Shown one piece after another: positions 50,887 through 61,041 of a DNA stretch of 64,000 nucleotides. The notes beneath the pieces were generated by a model. The model was not told the DNA's origin, ran no database searches, and saw nothing but the letters and a program-made list of their open reading frames with translations. A program made the translations under genes and the position numbers. How positions within the stretch are numbered: the stretch's first letter is position 1; each line of letters begins with the position of its first letter. This stretch comes from Burkholderiales bacterium (GTDB lineage Bacteria > Pseudomonadota > Gammaproteobacteria > Burkholderiales > SG8-41), in the NCBI GenBank assembly GCA_019635015.1, contig JAHCAG010000010.1:48993-112992 (forward strand), given 5' to 3'.

Positions 50887-52029
50887 ATGCACGTCTATTT
50901 CGACCATAACGCCACCACGCCGCTCGACGGGCGCGTGCTCGACGCGATGCTGCCGTACCTGCGCGAGCAGTGCGGCAATGCCTCGAGCCGCCACGAATAC
51001 GGCACCGCCGCGCGCAAGGCGCTGGACGATGCCCGCGAACAGGTCGCGGCGCTGGTCGGCGTGCAGCCGGCACAGGTCATTTTCACCAGCGGCGGCACCG
51101 AGGCGAACAACCTGTTCATCAAGGGCGCCGCCGGATACCTGAAGCCGGCGCAGATTGCGGTCAGCGCCATCGAACATCCCTGCGTCGCAAAGCCGGCGCA
51201 GGAACTGGCGCGGCAGGGCTGGAGCCTGCGCCGGCTGGCGGTGACCCGCCAGGGCAAGATCGATCTGGATGATGTCGATGCGGCGCTGGCGACGGCCACC
51301 GGCATGGTGTCGGTGATGCTGGCCAACAACGAGACCGGCGTGATCCAGGATGTCGCTGCTGTCGGCGAACGCGCGCGGCGCGCGAAGGCACTGATGCACA
51401 CCGATGCGGTGCAGGCGCTGGGCAAGATGGCGGTCGATTTCAACGCCCTCAACGTCCATGCGATGACGCTGTCGGCGCACAAGATTTACGGGCCCAAGGG
51501 CGCCGGTGCGCTGGTGGTCGACAAGCGCCTGGAACTGCGGCCGCTGCTGTCAGGCGGCGGGCACGAGCGCGGCATGCGGTCCGGTACCGAGAATGTCGCA
51601 GCCATCGTCGGTTTCGGCGCGGCCTGCGAACTGGCGGCGGGGCGCATGGCCGGTTTGAACCGGCAGCTCTCCGCACTGCGCGAACGGCTGGAACGCGGCC
51701 TTGCCGGCTTCGGTGCGGTCATTTTCGGCGCTGCCGCGGAACGCGTGCCGAATACCAGTTATTTCGCGCTGCCGGGCATCGACGGCGAGGCGCTGGTGAT
51801 CGAACTCGACAAGGCCGGTTACGCGGTGGCCGCAGGCGCCGCCTGCTCCAGCGCGAGCACCGAGCCGTCGGCGACGCTGCTGGCAATGGGCGTTGCGCCC
51901 GATGTCGCGCGCGGCGCGGTGCGTTTTTCACTCGGTGCCGCGAATACGGCGGAGCAGGTGGACGGATTTCTGGTGGCGCTGGCGGCAATCGTGCAGCGCC
52001 TGCGGCGGCTGACCGCCGTCGCGGTCTGA
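50887..52029 (+). CDS. Cysteine desulfurase, NifS/IscS type
   Basis: PLP enzyme taking sulfur from cysteine, 380 residues. H97 is in SAIEHPCV, the PLP lysine K199 is in SAHKIYGPKG, and the persulfide cysteine C320 is in GAACSSASTEPS. The SGGGHERGMRSGTENV segment and shorter C-terminus look more NifS-like than IscS. It follows iscR by 18 bases, where iscS would be. A second, SufS-type desulfurase lies in the same operon. Confidence 0.9.
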   Translation: MHVYFDHNATTPLDGRVLDAMLPYLREQCGNASSRHEYGTAARKALDDAREQVAALVGVQPAQVIFTSGGTEANNLFIKGAAGYLKPAQIAVSAIEHPCVAKPAQELARQGWSLRRLAVTRQGKIDLDDVDAALATATGMVSVMLANNETGVIQDVAAVGERARRAKALMHTDAVQALGKMAVDFNALNVHAMTLSAHKIYGPKGAGALVVDKRLELRPLLSGGGHERGMRSGTENVAAIVGFGAACELAAGRMAGLNRQLSALRERLERGLAGFGAVIFGAAAERVPNTSYFALPGIDGEALVIELDKAGYAVAAGAACSSASTEPSATLLAMGVAPDVARGAVRFSLGAANTAEQVDGFLVALAAIVQRLRRLTAVAV

Positions 52030-52043
52030 CAGGAGGGACTGAA

Positions 52044-52379
52044 ATGGCAATACAACTGACGGAAAGTGCGGCAAAACAGATCAATGCCCAGATCGCGAAA
52101 CGCGGCAAGGGCCTCGGCCTGCGCGTCGGCGTCAAGAAGACCGGCTGCTCGGGCTGGGCCTACACCTACGACTATGCCGATGCGGTGCAGGGTGAAGACC
52201 GGGTATTCGAGGCGCATGACGCGAAACTGGTCATTGATGGCGAGAGTCTGGAATTTCTCGAAGGCTCGACCATCGACTACGTGCGCGAGGGCCTGAAGCA
52301 GGCCTTCAAGGTCAACAACCCCAACGTCGATGCCACCTGCGGTTGCGGCGAGAGTTTCACGGTCAAGGCCGGCGGCTGA
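52044..52379 (+). CDS. A-type iron-sulfur carrier (IscA/SufA)
   Basis: HesB/IscA family carrier, 111 residues. Conserved cysteines are C35 ([10 protein letters not shown]), C99 and C101 (CGCGESF). It moves assembled clusters to apo-proteins. SufA and IscA cannot be separated by sequence alone. Its place, before sufB, is typical of a suf operon; GGAGG precedes the ATG. Confidence 0.95.
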   Translation: MAIQLTESAAKQINAQIAKRGKGLGLRVGVKKTGCSGWAYTYDYADAVQGEDRVFEAHDAKLVIDGESLEFLEGSTIDYVREGLKQAFKVNNPNVDATCGCGESFTVKAGG

Positions 52380-52411
52380 GCGCTGCAACCGGGCCCCCAA
52401 CGGACACCCTC

Positions 52412-53845
<1,434 letters not shown>

Positions 53846-53862
53846 AGGTCAAGGTCAAAAGC

Positions 53863-53987
53863 AGCCACAGAGGACACAGAGGGCACAGAGATTTCCGGCG
53901 GGATGCCGAATCTCCAATAACCAGTCTGTTTCCTCCATGGCGAGATGAATGAGGTTTTTCTCTGTGAACTCTGTGCCCTCTGTGGCT
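53863..53987. repeat. Tandem-unit inverted repeat R7 (CACAGAG type)
   Basis: The left arm (53863-53891) has three 9-base units GCCACAGAG, GACACAGAG, GGCACAGAG. The right arm (53959-53987) is its complement with 26 of 29 positions paired. It sits inside the suf operon between sufB and sufC and would form a 29-pair hairpin with a 67-base loop. Confidence 0.9.
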
Positions 53988-54010
53988 AAAGGTTTTAGGT
54001 TTTACACATC

Positions 54011-54793
54011 ATGATCAACAGCAACGCAAAAACAATCCTCGAAGTCCGCAACCTGACGGCGACTGTCGCCGGGGTGGACATTCTCAAGGGCATCAACCTC
54101 ACGGTGCGCGCCGGCGAGGTGCACGCGATCATGGGGCCCAACGGCTCCGGCAAGAGCACTTTTGCCAAGGTGCTGGCGGGGCATCCGGCCTATGCGGTGA
54201 AGGGCGGCGAAGTGCTGTTCGAGGGCAAGGACCTGTTCGCGCTGGAGTCTGATGAGCGCGCCCGCGCCGGCATCTTCCTCGGCTTCCAGTATCCGGTCGA
54301 AATCCCGGGTGTCACCAACAGCGCCTTCCTGCGCCTCGCGTACAACACGGTGCAGGGCGGCCGCGGCAGGGATGAACTCGATCCGCTGGAGTTCGACGAC
54401 CTGGTGCGCGAAAAAATGAAGCTGCTGGAAATGAATCCCGAATTCCTCAGCCGCAGTGTCAACGACGGTTTCTCCGGCGGCGAGAAAAAGCGCAACGAGA
54501 TCCTGCAGATGGCGCTGCTCGAGCCGAAACTGTCGCTGCTCGACGAAACGGATTCCGGCCTCGACATCGACGCGCTGCGCGTGGTTGCCGGTGGTGTCAA
54601 CAAGCTGCTGAATGCCGACAATGCCTGCGTGCTGGTGACGCATTACCAGCGCCTGCTCAACTACATCACGCCGGATTACGTGCACGTGATGTCCGCAGGC
54701 CGCATCATCCGTTCCGGCGACAAGTCGCTGGCGCTGGAGCTGGAGGAGCGCGGCTACGACTGGCTGCTGGATGCCAAAAAGGCGGCGGCGTGA
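54011..54793 (+). CDS. sufC: Fe-S cluster assembly ATPase SufC
   Basis: ABC-type ATPase of SufBCD, 260 residues. Walker A GPNGSGKS is at 42-49, the signature [13 protein letters not shown] and Walker [17 protein letters not shown] follow. It lacks a membrane partner, as expected. A CACAGAG hairpin (R7) lies directly upstream, and only a weak TAGG could serve as ribosome site. It overlaps sufD by four bases. Confidence 0.98.
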   Translation: MINSNAKTILEVRNLTATVAGVDILKGINLTVRAGEVHAIMGPNGSGKSTFAKVLAGHPAYAVKGGEVLFEGKDLFALESDERARAGIFLGFQYPVEIPGVTNSAFLRLAYNTVQGGRGRDELDPLEFDDLVREKMKLLEMNPEFLSRSVNDGFSGGEKKRNEILQMALLEPKLSLLDETDSGLDIDALRVVAGGVNKLLNADNACVLVTHYQRLLNYITPDYVHVMSAGRIIRSGDKSLALELEERGYDWLLDAKKAAA

Positions 54794-56115
54794 CGACGGT
54801 GGCTGTTCATCCCTACGTGGCCTCGCTGCTGGCCGGCAGCGGCGCGGTGCCGAAAAGCCCCGCCGCCTGGCTCGATGCCCGCCGCGCGGCGGCGCTGGAG
54901 CGCGCCAATGCCCTGTCGGTGCCGACCACGCGCGACGAGGAATGGCGTTTCACCGACCTGGCGCCGCTTACCCGGCTGCAGTTCCAGCCGGTAACCGCGG
55001 CAGCCAGCGCATCCGCGGCAGCCAGCGCATCCGCGGCGGACATTGCCGCTTACGTGGTGGCCGAAGCTGCCGTGCGGCTGGTGTTCGTGGATGGCATCCA
55101 TGTGCCGGCGCTGTCGCAGACGGGTTCGCTGCCGGCGGGCATCACCGTCGAGTTGCTGGCCGATGCGCTGAAAAAACACGCTGCGCTGATCGAGCCGCAT
55201 CTCGCGCAGCTGGTTAAAAATGACCATGACCTGTTTGCCGCGCTGAATACCGCCTTCCTGCAGCACGGCGTGTTCATCCATGCGGCAAAAAACGCCGCGC
55301 TGAAGGCGCCTATCCACCTGCTGTTCGTGGCCACCCGCAAGGGAGCCGCGTCTTATCCGCGCTGCCTGGTCGTTGCAGATGCCGGCAGCGGGATCGCCGT
55401 CATCGAGGACTACGTGGCGCTGGGTGACGAGGCCTGCCTGACCAACGCCGTCACCGAGATCGCGGTCGCACCTGACGCGTCGGTGCGCCACATCAAGCTG
55501 CAGCGTGAAAACAGCCAGGCTTTCCACATCGGCAGCTGCGCGGTGACGCTGGCGAAGGATGCGCGTTACCTGTCGCATGCGGTGACTTTCGGCGCGCGGC
55601 TGTCGCGCAACAACCTGAGCGTGACCCAGCAGGGCGAGGGCGCGCACGCGCAGATCGACGGCATCGCGCTGATCGGCGGCCGCCAGCTGGCCGACACCCA
55701 TACGCTGATGGACCACACGAAGCCCAACGGAACCTGCGAGCAGTCGCACAAGACCATCGTCGGCGGCGCCGCGCACGCGGTGTTCAACGGCAAGGTGTTC
55801 GTGCGCGAGGGCGCGCAGCTGACCAATTCCTCGCAGCAGAGCCGCAACCTGCTGCTGTCGGACAGGGCGCGTGTCGACACCAAGCCGCAGCTGGAGATTT
55901 TTGCCGATGACGTCAAGTGCGCGCATGGCGCCACTGTCGGCCAGCTCGACGCCGACCACCTGTTCTACCTGAAGAGCCGCGGCCTGCCGGAAGCGCAGGC
56001 GCGCAACCTGCTGACCTATGCCTTCGGCGCCGAGATCATTGACCGCATCCCGGTGCCGTCGCTGGTGGCGCAGCTGGAGAAATACGTGATGGCGCGCACG
56101 GAGGCGGCTGCATGA
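54790..56115 (+). CDS. sufD: Fe-S cluster assembly protein SufD
   Basis: Partner of SufB in the SufBC2D complex, 441 residues. The N-terminal helical part has [19 protein letters not shown], and the core has [37 protein letters not shown] and the C-terminal [19 protein letters not shown]. It starts at GTG within the sufC stop. A perfect 18-base tandem duplication (54998-55033) adds the unit ASASAA twice in a linker. It overlaps sufS by four bases. Confidence 0.97.
   Translation: MTTVAVHPYVASLLAGSGAVPKSPAAWLDARRAAALERANALSVPTTRDEEWRFTDLAPLTRLQFQPVTAAASASAAASASAADIAAYVVAEAAVRLVFVDGIHVPALSQTGSLPAGITVELLADALKKHAALIEPHLAQLVKNDHDLFAALNTAFLQHGVFIHAAKNAALKAPIHLLFVATRKGAASYPRCLVVADAGSGIAVIEDYVALGDEACLTNAVTEIAVAPDASVRHIKLQRENSQAFHIGSCAVTLAKDARYLSHAVTFGARLSRNNLSVTQQGEGAHAQIDGIALIGGRQLADTHTLMDHTKPNGTCEQSHKTIVGGAAHAVFNGKVFVREGAQLTNSSQQSRNLLLSDRARVDTKPQLEIFADDVKCAHGATVGQLDADHLFYLKSRGLPEAQARNLLTYAFGAEIIDRIPVPSLVAQLEKYVMARTEAAA
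54998..55036 (+). repeat. 18-base tandem duplication inside sufD
   Basis: CGGCAGCCAGCGCATCCG twice in direct succession plus three more bases. It is in frame and adds six residues (Ala/Ser) in the linker after the N-terminal domain. Confidence 0.9.
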
Positions 56116-57356
56116 CCGCGCGGGATCCCCTGCTGGCGCCGCTGGATGTCGCCGCGCTGCGCCGCGACTTTCCGATCCTTGATCTCGAGGTCAACGGCAA
56201 GCCGCTGGTTTTTCTCGACAATGCAGCCTCGAGCCAGATGCCGCAACCGGTTATCGAACGCTGGAACCTCTACCGCAAGGCCCAGCACGCCAACATCCAC
56301 CGCGCAGTGCATTACCTGTCGGAGACCGCGACTGCCGAGTACGAGAAGGCAAGGCACAAGGTCCAGGCCTTCATCAATGCCGCCGAGCCGCGTGAATGCA
56401 TCTTCACCAGTGGTACCACCGAGGGCATCAACCTGGTGGCCCAGGGTTACGGGCGCAAGTTCTTCGGCGCCGGCGACGAGATCATCCTGACCACGCTGGA
56501 GCACCATTCCAACATCGTGCCCTGGCAGATGGTTGCCGAAGAAAAGGGCGCGACCATCCGCGTCGTGCCAGTCAACGACCGCGGCGAACTGCTGGTCGAC
56601 GAATACCGCAAACTGTTCAGTGCGAAGACGAAGTTTGTCGCGCTGACCCATGTCTCGAACGCGCTGGGCACGATCACGCCGGTGCGGGAAATGATTGCCA
56701 TTGCCCATGAACACGGGGTGCCGGTGCTGGTGGACGGCGCGCAGGCGGCGCCGCACCTGAAGGTCGATGTGCAGGCGCTGGACTGCGACTTCTACGCCTT
56801 CTCCGGGCACAAGCTCTGCGGCCCGACCGGCATCGGCGTGCTCTACGGCAAGGCCGCGCTGCTGGAAAAGATGCAGCCCTTCAAGGGCGGCGGCGACATG
56901 ATCCTGTCCGTCACCTTCGAAAAAACCACCTACGCGCCGATTCCCGCCAAGTTCGAGGCCGGCACGCCGCCGATCGGCGAGGCGATCACGCTCGGTGCGG
57001 CGATCGATTACCTGGGCGGCATCGGCATCGAGCGCATTGCTGCCCATGAAACCGACCTGCTGGACTACGCCACCGACCGCTTCAACCGCCTGCCCGGCGT
57101 GCGCCTGATCGGCACCGCCGAGAAAAAGGCCGCCGTGCTGTCTTTTGCGGTGGAGGGCGTGCATCCGCACGACGTCGGCTCGCTGCTCAATGACGACGGT
57201 GTGGCGATCCGCACAGGCCACCATTGCGCGCAGCCGGTGATGCAGCGTTTCAAGGTGCCGGCGACCTGCCGCGCATCCTTCGCCTTCTACAACACCACAG
57301 CCGAAGTCGACGCGCTGGTCGAGTCGCTCGGCCGGGTGCAGAAGTTGTTCGCATGA
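56112..57356 (+). CDS. sufS: Cysteine desulfurase SufS
   Basis: Group II PLP desulfurase, 414 residues. H131 is in LEHHSN, the PLP lysine K234 is in SGHKLCGPTG, and the persulfide cysteine is C372 in RTGHHCAQP. It has the long N-terminal DFPILDLEVNGKPLVFLDNA typical of SufS. It overlaps sufD by four bases. Its sulfur acceptor is probably SufU, encoded next; no sufE is present. Confidence 0.97.
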   Translation: MTARDPLLAPLDVAALRRDFPILDLEVNGKPLVFLDNAASSQMPQPVIERWNLYRKAQHANIHRAVHYLSETATAEYEKARHKVQAFINAAEPRECIFTSGTTEGINLVAQGYGRKFFGAGDEIILTTLEHHSNIVPWQMVAEEKGATIRVVPVNDRGELLVDEYRKLFSAKTKFVALTHVSNALGTITPVREMIAIAHEHGVPVLVDGAQAAPHLKVDVQALDCDFYAFSGHKLCGPTGIGVLYGKAALLEKMQPFKGGGDMILSVTFEKTTYAPIPAKFEAGTPPIGEAITLGAAIDYLGGIGIERIAAHETDLLDYATDRFNRLPGVRLIGTAEKKAAVLSFAVEGVHPHDVGSLLNDDGVAIRTGHHCAQPVMQRFKVPATCRASFAFYNTTAEVDALVESLGRVQKLFA

Positions 57357-57369
57357 AAAACAAAACCTT

Positions 57370-57446
57370 AGCCACAGAGGTCACAGAGGACACAGAGAAC
57401 TGCAAACCCTGGGGTTTTCTCTGTGCTCTCTGTGACCTCCGTGGCT
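57370..57446. repeat. Tandem-unit inverted repeat R8 (CACAGAG type)
   Basis: The left arm (57370-57398) has units GCCACAGAG, GTCACAGAG, GACACAGAG. The right arm (57418-57446) pairs at 26 of 29 positions around a 19-base loop. It lies between sufS and sufU, a close relative of R7. Confidence 0.9.
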
Positions 57447-57469
57447 GCTTTTAGCCTTTGACTTTGATT

Positions 57470-57913
57470 ATGGACAGCCGCCAGCTTTATCAGGAGATGA
57501 TCCTCGAGCACAACAAGAAGCCCCGCAACTGGGGCATGCTTGCCGACGCCACCCACAAGGCGGAAGGGCTGAACCCGCTGTGCGGTGATCATATCCACCT
57601 GTCGCTGAAACTCAATGGCGAGCAGGTCGAGGCTGTCGGCTTCGAGGGCGAGGCCTGCGCGATCTGCAAGGCTTCGGCGTCGATGATGACCGCAATCGTC
57701 AAGGGCAAGACCCGCGCCGACGCCGAACAGATGGTGCAGGAATTCCGCGATATGACCACCGGCAAGCTCGATCCGGCGGGAACACACCACCTCGGACGCC
57801 TGACCGTATTTGCCGGGGTGCGCGACCTGCCGACGCGGGTGAAGTGCGCGATCCTGCCCTGGCATACGCTGCACGCCGCCTTCGCCGGTACTGACACCGC
57901 ATCCACCGAATAA
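57470..57913 (+). CDS. sufU: SufU-type zinc sulfur acceptor
   Basis: IscU-fold protein of 147 residues. The ligands are C38 and D40 (LCGDHI), C63 (GEACAICKAS) and C126 (KCAILPW). An insertion between the second and third cysteine (about 80-100) marks SufU rather than IscU. In Bacillus, SufU takes sulfur from SufS by zinc-ligand exchange, so it should replace SufE here. ATG 57470 is preferred over an in-frame TTG; no Shine-Dalgarno is seen after repeat R8. Confidence 0.93.
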   Translation: MDSRQLYQEMILEHNKKPRNWGMLADATHKAEGLNPLCGDHIHLSLKLNGEQVEAVGFEGEACAICKASASMMTAIVKGKTRADAEQMVQEFRDMTTGKLDPAGTHHLGRLTVFAGVRDLPTRVKCAILPWHTLHAAFAGTDTASTE

Positions 57914-57944
57914 CCGCGCCTCGGGCGCAGACGCAACACCGACC

Positions 57945-58511
57945 ATGCCGAAAATCGCCGAAATCGAACCGACACCCAATCCCAACGCGATGAAATTCAT
58001 CCTGCGGGAGCCACTGACCTGGGGCATCACCCGCTCGTACGATAAACCCGAGCAGGCAGTGGGTGATCCGCTGGCGATGGCGCTGTTCGACATCGAGCAT
58101 GTGACCAACGTGTTCTACGTCGACCACTGGGTCACCGTGACCCAGGACGGCGGCGCCGACTGGCAGGAACTCATGCGCAAGCTGGCAGTGCCGATCCGTG
58201 ACGCCCCCACGGCCGATGCGCAGTCGGCGCAGCTGGCCGAGCAGGCGGGCGAGGCGCTGGATCCGGAAAAACTGAGCCCGGAAGACCGTGATCGCCTTGA
58301 CCGCATCAATGCCGCGCTCGACGAACAGGTGCGGCCGTACCTGCAGAACGACGGCGGCGACCTGTACGTGGTCGGCCTCGAGGGCAACAAGCTGTCCGTG
58401 CATTACCAGGGCGCCTGCGGCAGCTGCCCGAGCTCGCTGTCGGGCACGCTCGCCGGCATCGAAAGCCTGGTGCGCCAGATCGAACCCGACCTCGAAGTTG
58501 TTGCGGTGTGA
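57945..58511 (+). CDS. Nfu-type Fe-S cluster carrier
   Basis: Two-domain protein of 188 residues. The N-terminal Nfu_N domain (about 3-85) has IEPTPNPNAMKFIL. A charged linker follows, then the C-terminal NifU-like domain (about 115-188) with the cluster motif C158-GS-C161 (GACGSCPSS). It carries [4Fe-4S] clusters to targets. It is ninth in the iron-sulfur operon, 31 bases after sufU, and its stop overlaps the region of the next start. Confidence 0.93.
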   Translation: MPKIAEIEPTPNPNAMKFILREPLTWGITRSYDKPEQAVGDPLAMALFDIEHVTNVFYVDHWVTVTQDGGADWQELMRKLAVPIRDAPTADAQSAQLAEQAGEALDPEKLSPEDRDRLDRINAALDEQVRPYLQNDGGDLYVVGLEGNKLSVHYQGACGSCPSSLSGTLAGIESLVRQIEPDLEVVAV

Positions 58512-58513
58512 CC

Positions 58514-58834
58514 ATGGCTGACTGGGTTACCGTCGCCGCGGTAGGCGAGATTGCGACCGGCAGCTGCAAGGTCGCCGATGTTGATGGTGTTGCCATCGCG
58601 GTGTTCAACATCGGCGGCGAATATTTCGCAATCGAGGACGTCTGCACCCACGACGGCGGCGAGCTGGCGAGCGGCCATATCGACGGCGACCAGGTGGTCT
58701 GTCCGCGCCACGGCGCGCGTTTCTGCGTGCGCACCGGCGACGCGCTGTCGGCGCCGGCCTACGAGCCGACTGCGAAATTCCCGTTGCGCATCGAGGGCGG
58801 GCAGATCCAGGTGCGGGATGAACGCTGGGATTAG
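58514..58834 (+). CDS. Rieske-type [2Fe-2S] ferredoxin
   Basis: Small soluble Rieske protein of 106 residues. The cluster motifs are C44-T-H46 (EDVCTHDGGEL) and C63-PR-H66 (VCPRHGARF). It resembles the ferredoxin subunit of ring-hydroxylating dioxygenases, but there is no dioxygenase nearby. At the end of a SUF operon it may supply electrons for cluster assembly, where ISC operons use Fdx. This is an inference. ATG 58514 is preferred over a GTG two codons earlier. Confidence 0.92.
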   Translation: MADWVTVAAVGEIATGSCKVADVDGVAIAVFNIGGEYFAIEDVCTHDGGELASGHIDGDQVVCPRHGARFCVRTGDALSAPAYEPTAKFPLRIEGGQIQVRDERWD

Positions 58835-58839
58835 ACGAT

Positions 58840-58922
58840 GGTGATTGGTGACTGGTAATTGGTAAATGGCGGGGCAAGCCGCTGTTACCAATTACCAGTC
58901 ACCAATTACCGCTCACCGCTCA
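58840..58922. repeat. Tandem-unit inverted repeat R6
   Basis: The left arm (58840-58866) contains ATTGGTGACTGGTAATTGGT. The right arm (58885-58910) is its complement, with about 26 of 30 bases paired, followed by extra units ACCGCTC, ACCGCTC ending at the next ATG. It joins the ATTGGTG and AGCGGTG unit types in one element. Confidence 0.88.
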
Positions 58923-59969
58923 ATGGATACCCTGACCCACGCCCTCTCCGGGGCGCTGCTGGCGCGCGCGACTGCGGGCATCGAAAAACCCGCCTTGCCG
59001 CTGGCACGCCGTGTCGGCATCGGTTTTGCCGTCGGCGCATTCCCCGACATCGACGTCGTCGCGTCATGGATTTCACCGCTGGCCTATCTCTACCATCACC
59101 GCGGGGTCACCCACTCGCTGGTCATGCTGCCGCTGTGGACGATCCTGCTGTCGCTGATTTTCGCGCTGCTCTGGCGCAAGGGGCCGGGCTGGAAGACCTA
59201 TGCGCCGGTGGTCGCGCTGTCGCTGGCCGCGCACATCGCCGGCGACTGGATCACCAGCTTCGGCACGATGATTTTTGCGCCGTTCTCGGATTACCGTCAT
59301 GGCCTCGGCACCACCTTCATCATTGACCTCTGGTTCAGCGGCATCATCGTCGCCGGCCTGCTGGCCTCGCTGATCTGGCGGCATTCGCGCATCCCGGCGG
59401 TCGCCGGCCTCGTGCTGCTCGCGTCCTATGTCGGCCTGCAGTACACGGCCCTGCAGCAGGCGATCGACTTCGGTGAACGCCATGCGCAGGCCGCCGGCAT
59501 CCCCGCGGTTGCAGTGAGTGCGCTGCCGCGCCCGGTGTCGCCGTTCAACTGGATGGTGATCGTCGAGGACGCTGCCGGTTACCACTACAGCCACGTCAAC
59601 GTCCGGCGCGACCAACTGAAATCGGCCGGCCCGGATGCGGGTTTCATTGCACGGCTCGACGCGGTGTACCGGCCGCTCGACAAGGCAGCCTGGGACTACA
59701 GTCCGCGCTTCGGCAACGGCGGTCAACGGGCCGCGGTGCGTGCCGTGTTCGAGCACCAGGACTTCGCGTTTTTCCGCTGGTTCTCGGCCTATCCGGTGCT
59801 GCACCGGATCGATGACGGTGACGGCAAGCTTTGTGTCTGGTTCAGGGATCTGCGTTTCCTGACGCCGGGCCGCGACAGTTTCCCCTTCATTTACGGCCTC
59901 TGCAGCGACGCTGCCGGACCGATGCGGCCCTACGGCCTGGACGGCGACAGCCGCTTCCCGGTCCACTGA
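58923..59969 (+). CDS. YdjM-like membrane-bound metal-dependent hydrolase
   Basis: Inner-membrane protein of 348 residues. The YdjM/YfhO-like N-terminal domain starts MDTLTHALSGALLARA and holds the metal motifs FPDIDVV and HRGVTHS, plus AAHIAGDWITSFG. About five membrane segments lie within residues 30-180. The C-terminal 170 residues are soluble and probably periplasmic. No substrate is known. The ATG directly follows repeat R6, without a Shine-Dalgarno sequence. Confidence 0.87.
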   Translation: MDTLTHALSGALLARATAGIEKPALPLARRVGIGFAVGAFPDIDVVASWISPLAYLYHHRGVTHSLVMLPLWTILLSLIFALLWRKGPGWKTYAPVVALSLAAHIAGDWITSFGTMIFAPFSDYRHGLGTTFIIDLWFSGIIVAGLLASLIWRHSRIPAVAGLVLLASYVGLQYTALQQAIDFGERHAQAAGIPAVAVSALPRPVSPFNWMVIVEDAAGYHYSHVNVRRDQLKSAGPDAGFIARLDAVYRPLDKAAWDYSPRFGNGGQRAAVRAVFEHQDFAFFRWFSAYPVLHRIDDGDGKLCVWFRDLRFLTPGRDSFPFIYGLCSDAAGPMRPYGLDGDSRFPVH

Positions 59970-60155
59970 GCACGCACGGTTGCAGTGCGCCGCGGGCTTC
60001 CCGTGCACCCGGCTGCTTCAGGCAGGCCGGGCAGGGGCCTGATTTTCCCCGTGTTCCTGCTGGCACCTAAATTGCTGGCGTTTCCTGCCGTAAGCAAGAT
60101 GGGCGCCTTCATGGGGAGGGCATGAGGGTCTGTCGATACTACGGAGACACAGACC

Positions 60156-60395
60156 ATGGACAAAACACGCGGGGTGGATTTCCTGTTTACCGGCCTGGCC
60201 GTCGTGCCGGGAATGCTGTTGTTCAGCGGACACCCGGGACCCGCACTGCTGCTGTTCGTGCCGCTGCTGATCGGCGCCTGCCTTGCCGGCATGTACGAAC
60301 AGCAGACTTCGGCGCAGACGCAGCAGGATGCCGGCGCTGCCGAGCCGCAGTCGACACTGACGGCTGCCGGTCACTGGCGCAAGCGCCTGGATTGA
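60156..60395 (+). CDS. Small two-helix membrane protein
   Basis: 79 residues, no known family. Two hydrophobic helices (about 8-24 and 28-46) are followed by a hydrophilic Gln/Ala tail. The ATG has GGAGAC nine bases upstream, a good ribosome site, which supports it as real. It precedes a periplasmic small protein and a cytochrome c, so it may belong with them. Confidence 0.55.
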   Translation: MDKTRGVDFLFTGLAVVPGMLLFSGHPGPALLLFVPLLIGACLAGMYEQQTSAQTQQDAGAAEPQSTLTAAGHWRKRLD

Positions 60396-60427
60396 TCCTG
60401 ATCAAGGCCTGGCGGTTGTCCGGTGGC

Positions 60428-60733
60428 ATGCTGCCTGACATGTGGCCTCGAAACGTATTTCTCCCCCTGATTGCGGCGATCCTTGCGTTCGCCTCCCTCG
60501 CGCATGCTGCGGCGCCGGCCGGGCCGGCCGCGTTGCCGCGTGAAATCATTCCCGGTTCCGAACTGATGACGACGCAGGAGCGTGAGCAGTACCGCCTGCG
60601 GCAGCGCGGCGCCGGCACCCCGCAGGAACGCGAGCGGCTGCGCGCCGAACATGTGAAGGCGATGGAGGCGCGCGCGCGACTGCAGGGCTTGAGCGTGAGC
60701 GATCCGAGCCGCGAGCGGCAGGGCAGACAATGA
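60428..60733 (+). CDS. Small exported protein next to cytochrome c
   Basis: 101 residues. A signal peptide (about 1-29, WPRNVFLPLIAAILAFASLA then HA) is followed by a charged helical region with PGSELMTTQEREQYRLRQRG and TPQERERLRAEHVKAME. This resembles small periplasmic helical proteins common in betaproteobacteria, of unknown function. The start may also be the ATG at 60440. The stop overlaps the cytochrome start by four bases, so they are co-translated. Confidence 0.75.
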   Translation: MLPDMWPRNVFLPLIAAILAFASLAHAAAPAGPAALPREIIPGSELMTTQEREQYRLRQRGAGTPQERERLRAEHVKAMEARARLQGLSVSDPSRERQGRQ

Positions 60734-61008
60734 GGCTGCTGATGACGCTGTTGCTGTCTGGCCTGCTGACAGCTCCTGTGGCGCTGGCAGCCGGCGATCC
60801 GGTGCGCGGCGAAAAACTGCACCAGGACTGTCTCGGCTGCCACGGCACCGAACTCTATGCGCCGTCGCGGGCGAAGGTGAAGACCCTTGCCGCGCTGAAA
60901 AAGGAAATCGAACGCTGGAACGACCGCATGAATCCGAAGTTCAGCAAACAGGAGATCGAGGACATCCTCGCCTGGCTCAACCGCGATTTCTATAAATTTC
61001 CGCCGTAA
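60730..61008 (+). CDS. Small class I c-type cytochrome
   Basis: Periplasmic cytochrome of 92 residues. The signal peptide is about 1-21, and the heme site C34-LG-C37-H38 (DCLGCHGTE) has M67 as a possible axial ligand in RMNPKFS. At about 71 residues, the mature protein is shorter than typical cytochrome c. The electron partners are unknown. The stop codon begins AT-rich element j. Confidence 0.88.
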   Translation: MRLLMTLLLSGLLTAPVALAAGDPVRGEKLHQDCLGCHGTELYAPSRAKVKTLAALKKEIERWNDRMNPKFSKQEIEDILAWLNRDFYKFPP

Positions 61009-61041
61009 TTTATATAAGTATTTGATTTTATTGATATTTTA
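61006..61041 (+). repeat. AT-rich dispersed element, copy j
   Basis: TAATTTATATAAGTAT then TTGATTTTATTGATATTTTA. It occupies exactly the space from the cytochrome c TAA (61006-61008) to the serB TAA on the other strand (61039-61041); both stops belong to it. Confidence 0.8.

Noticed and set aside
53863..57446. R7 and R8 as ends of a composite transposon carrying sufCDS
   Set aside because: They are self-complementary hairpins rather than long terminal repeats, the enclosed genes are in normal operon order with overlaps, and there is no transposase.
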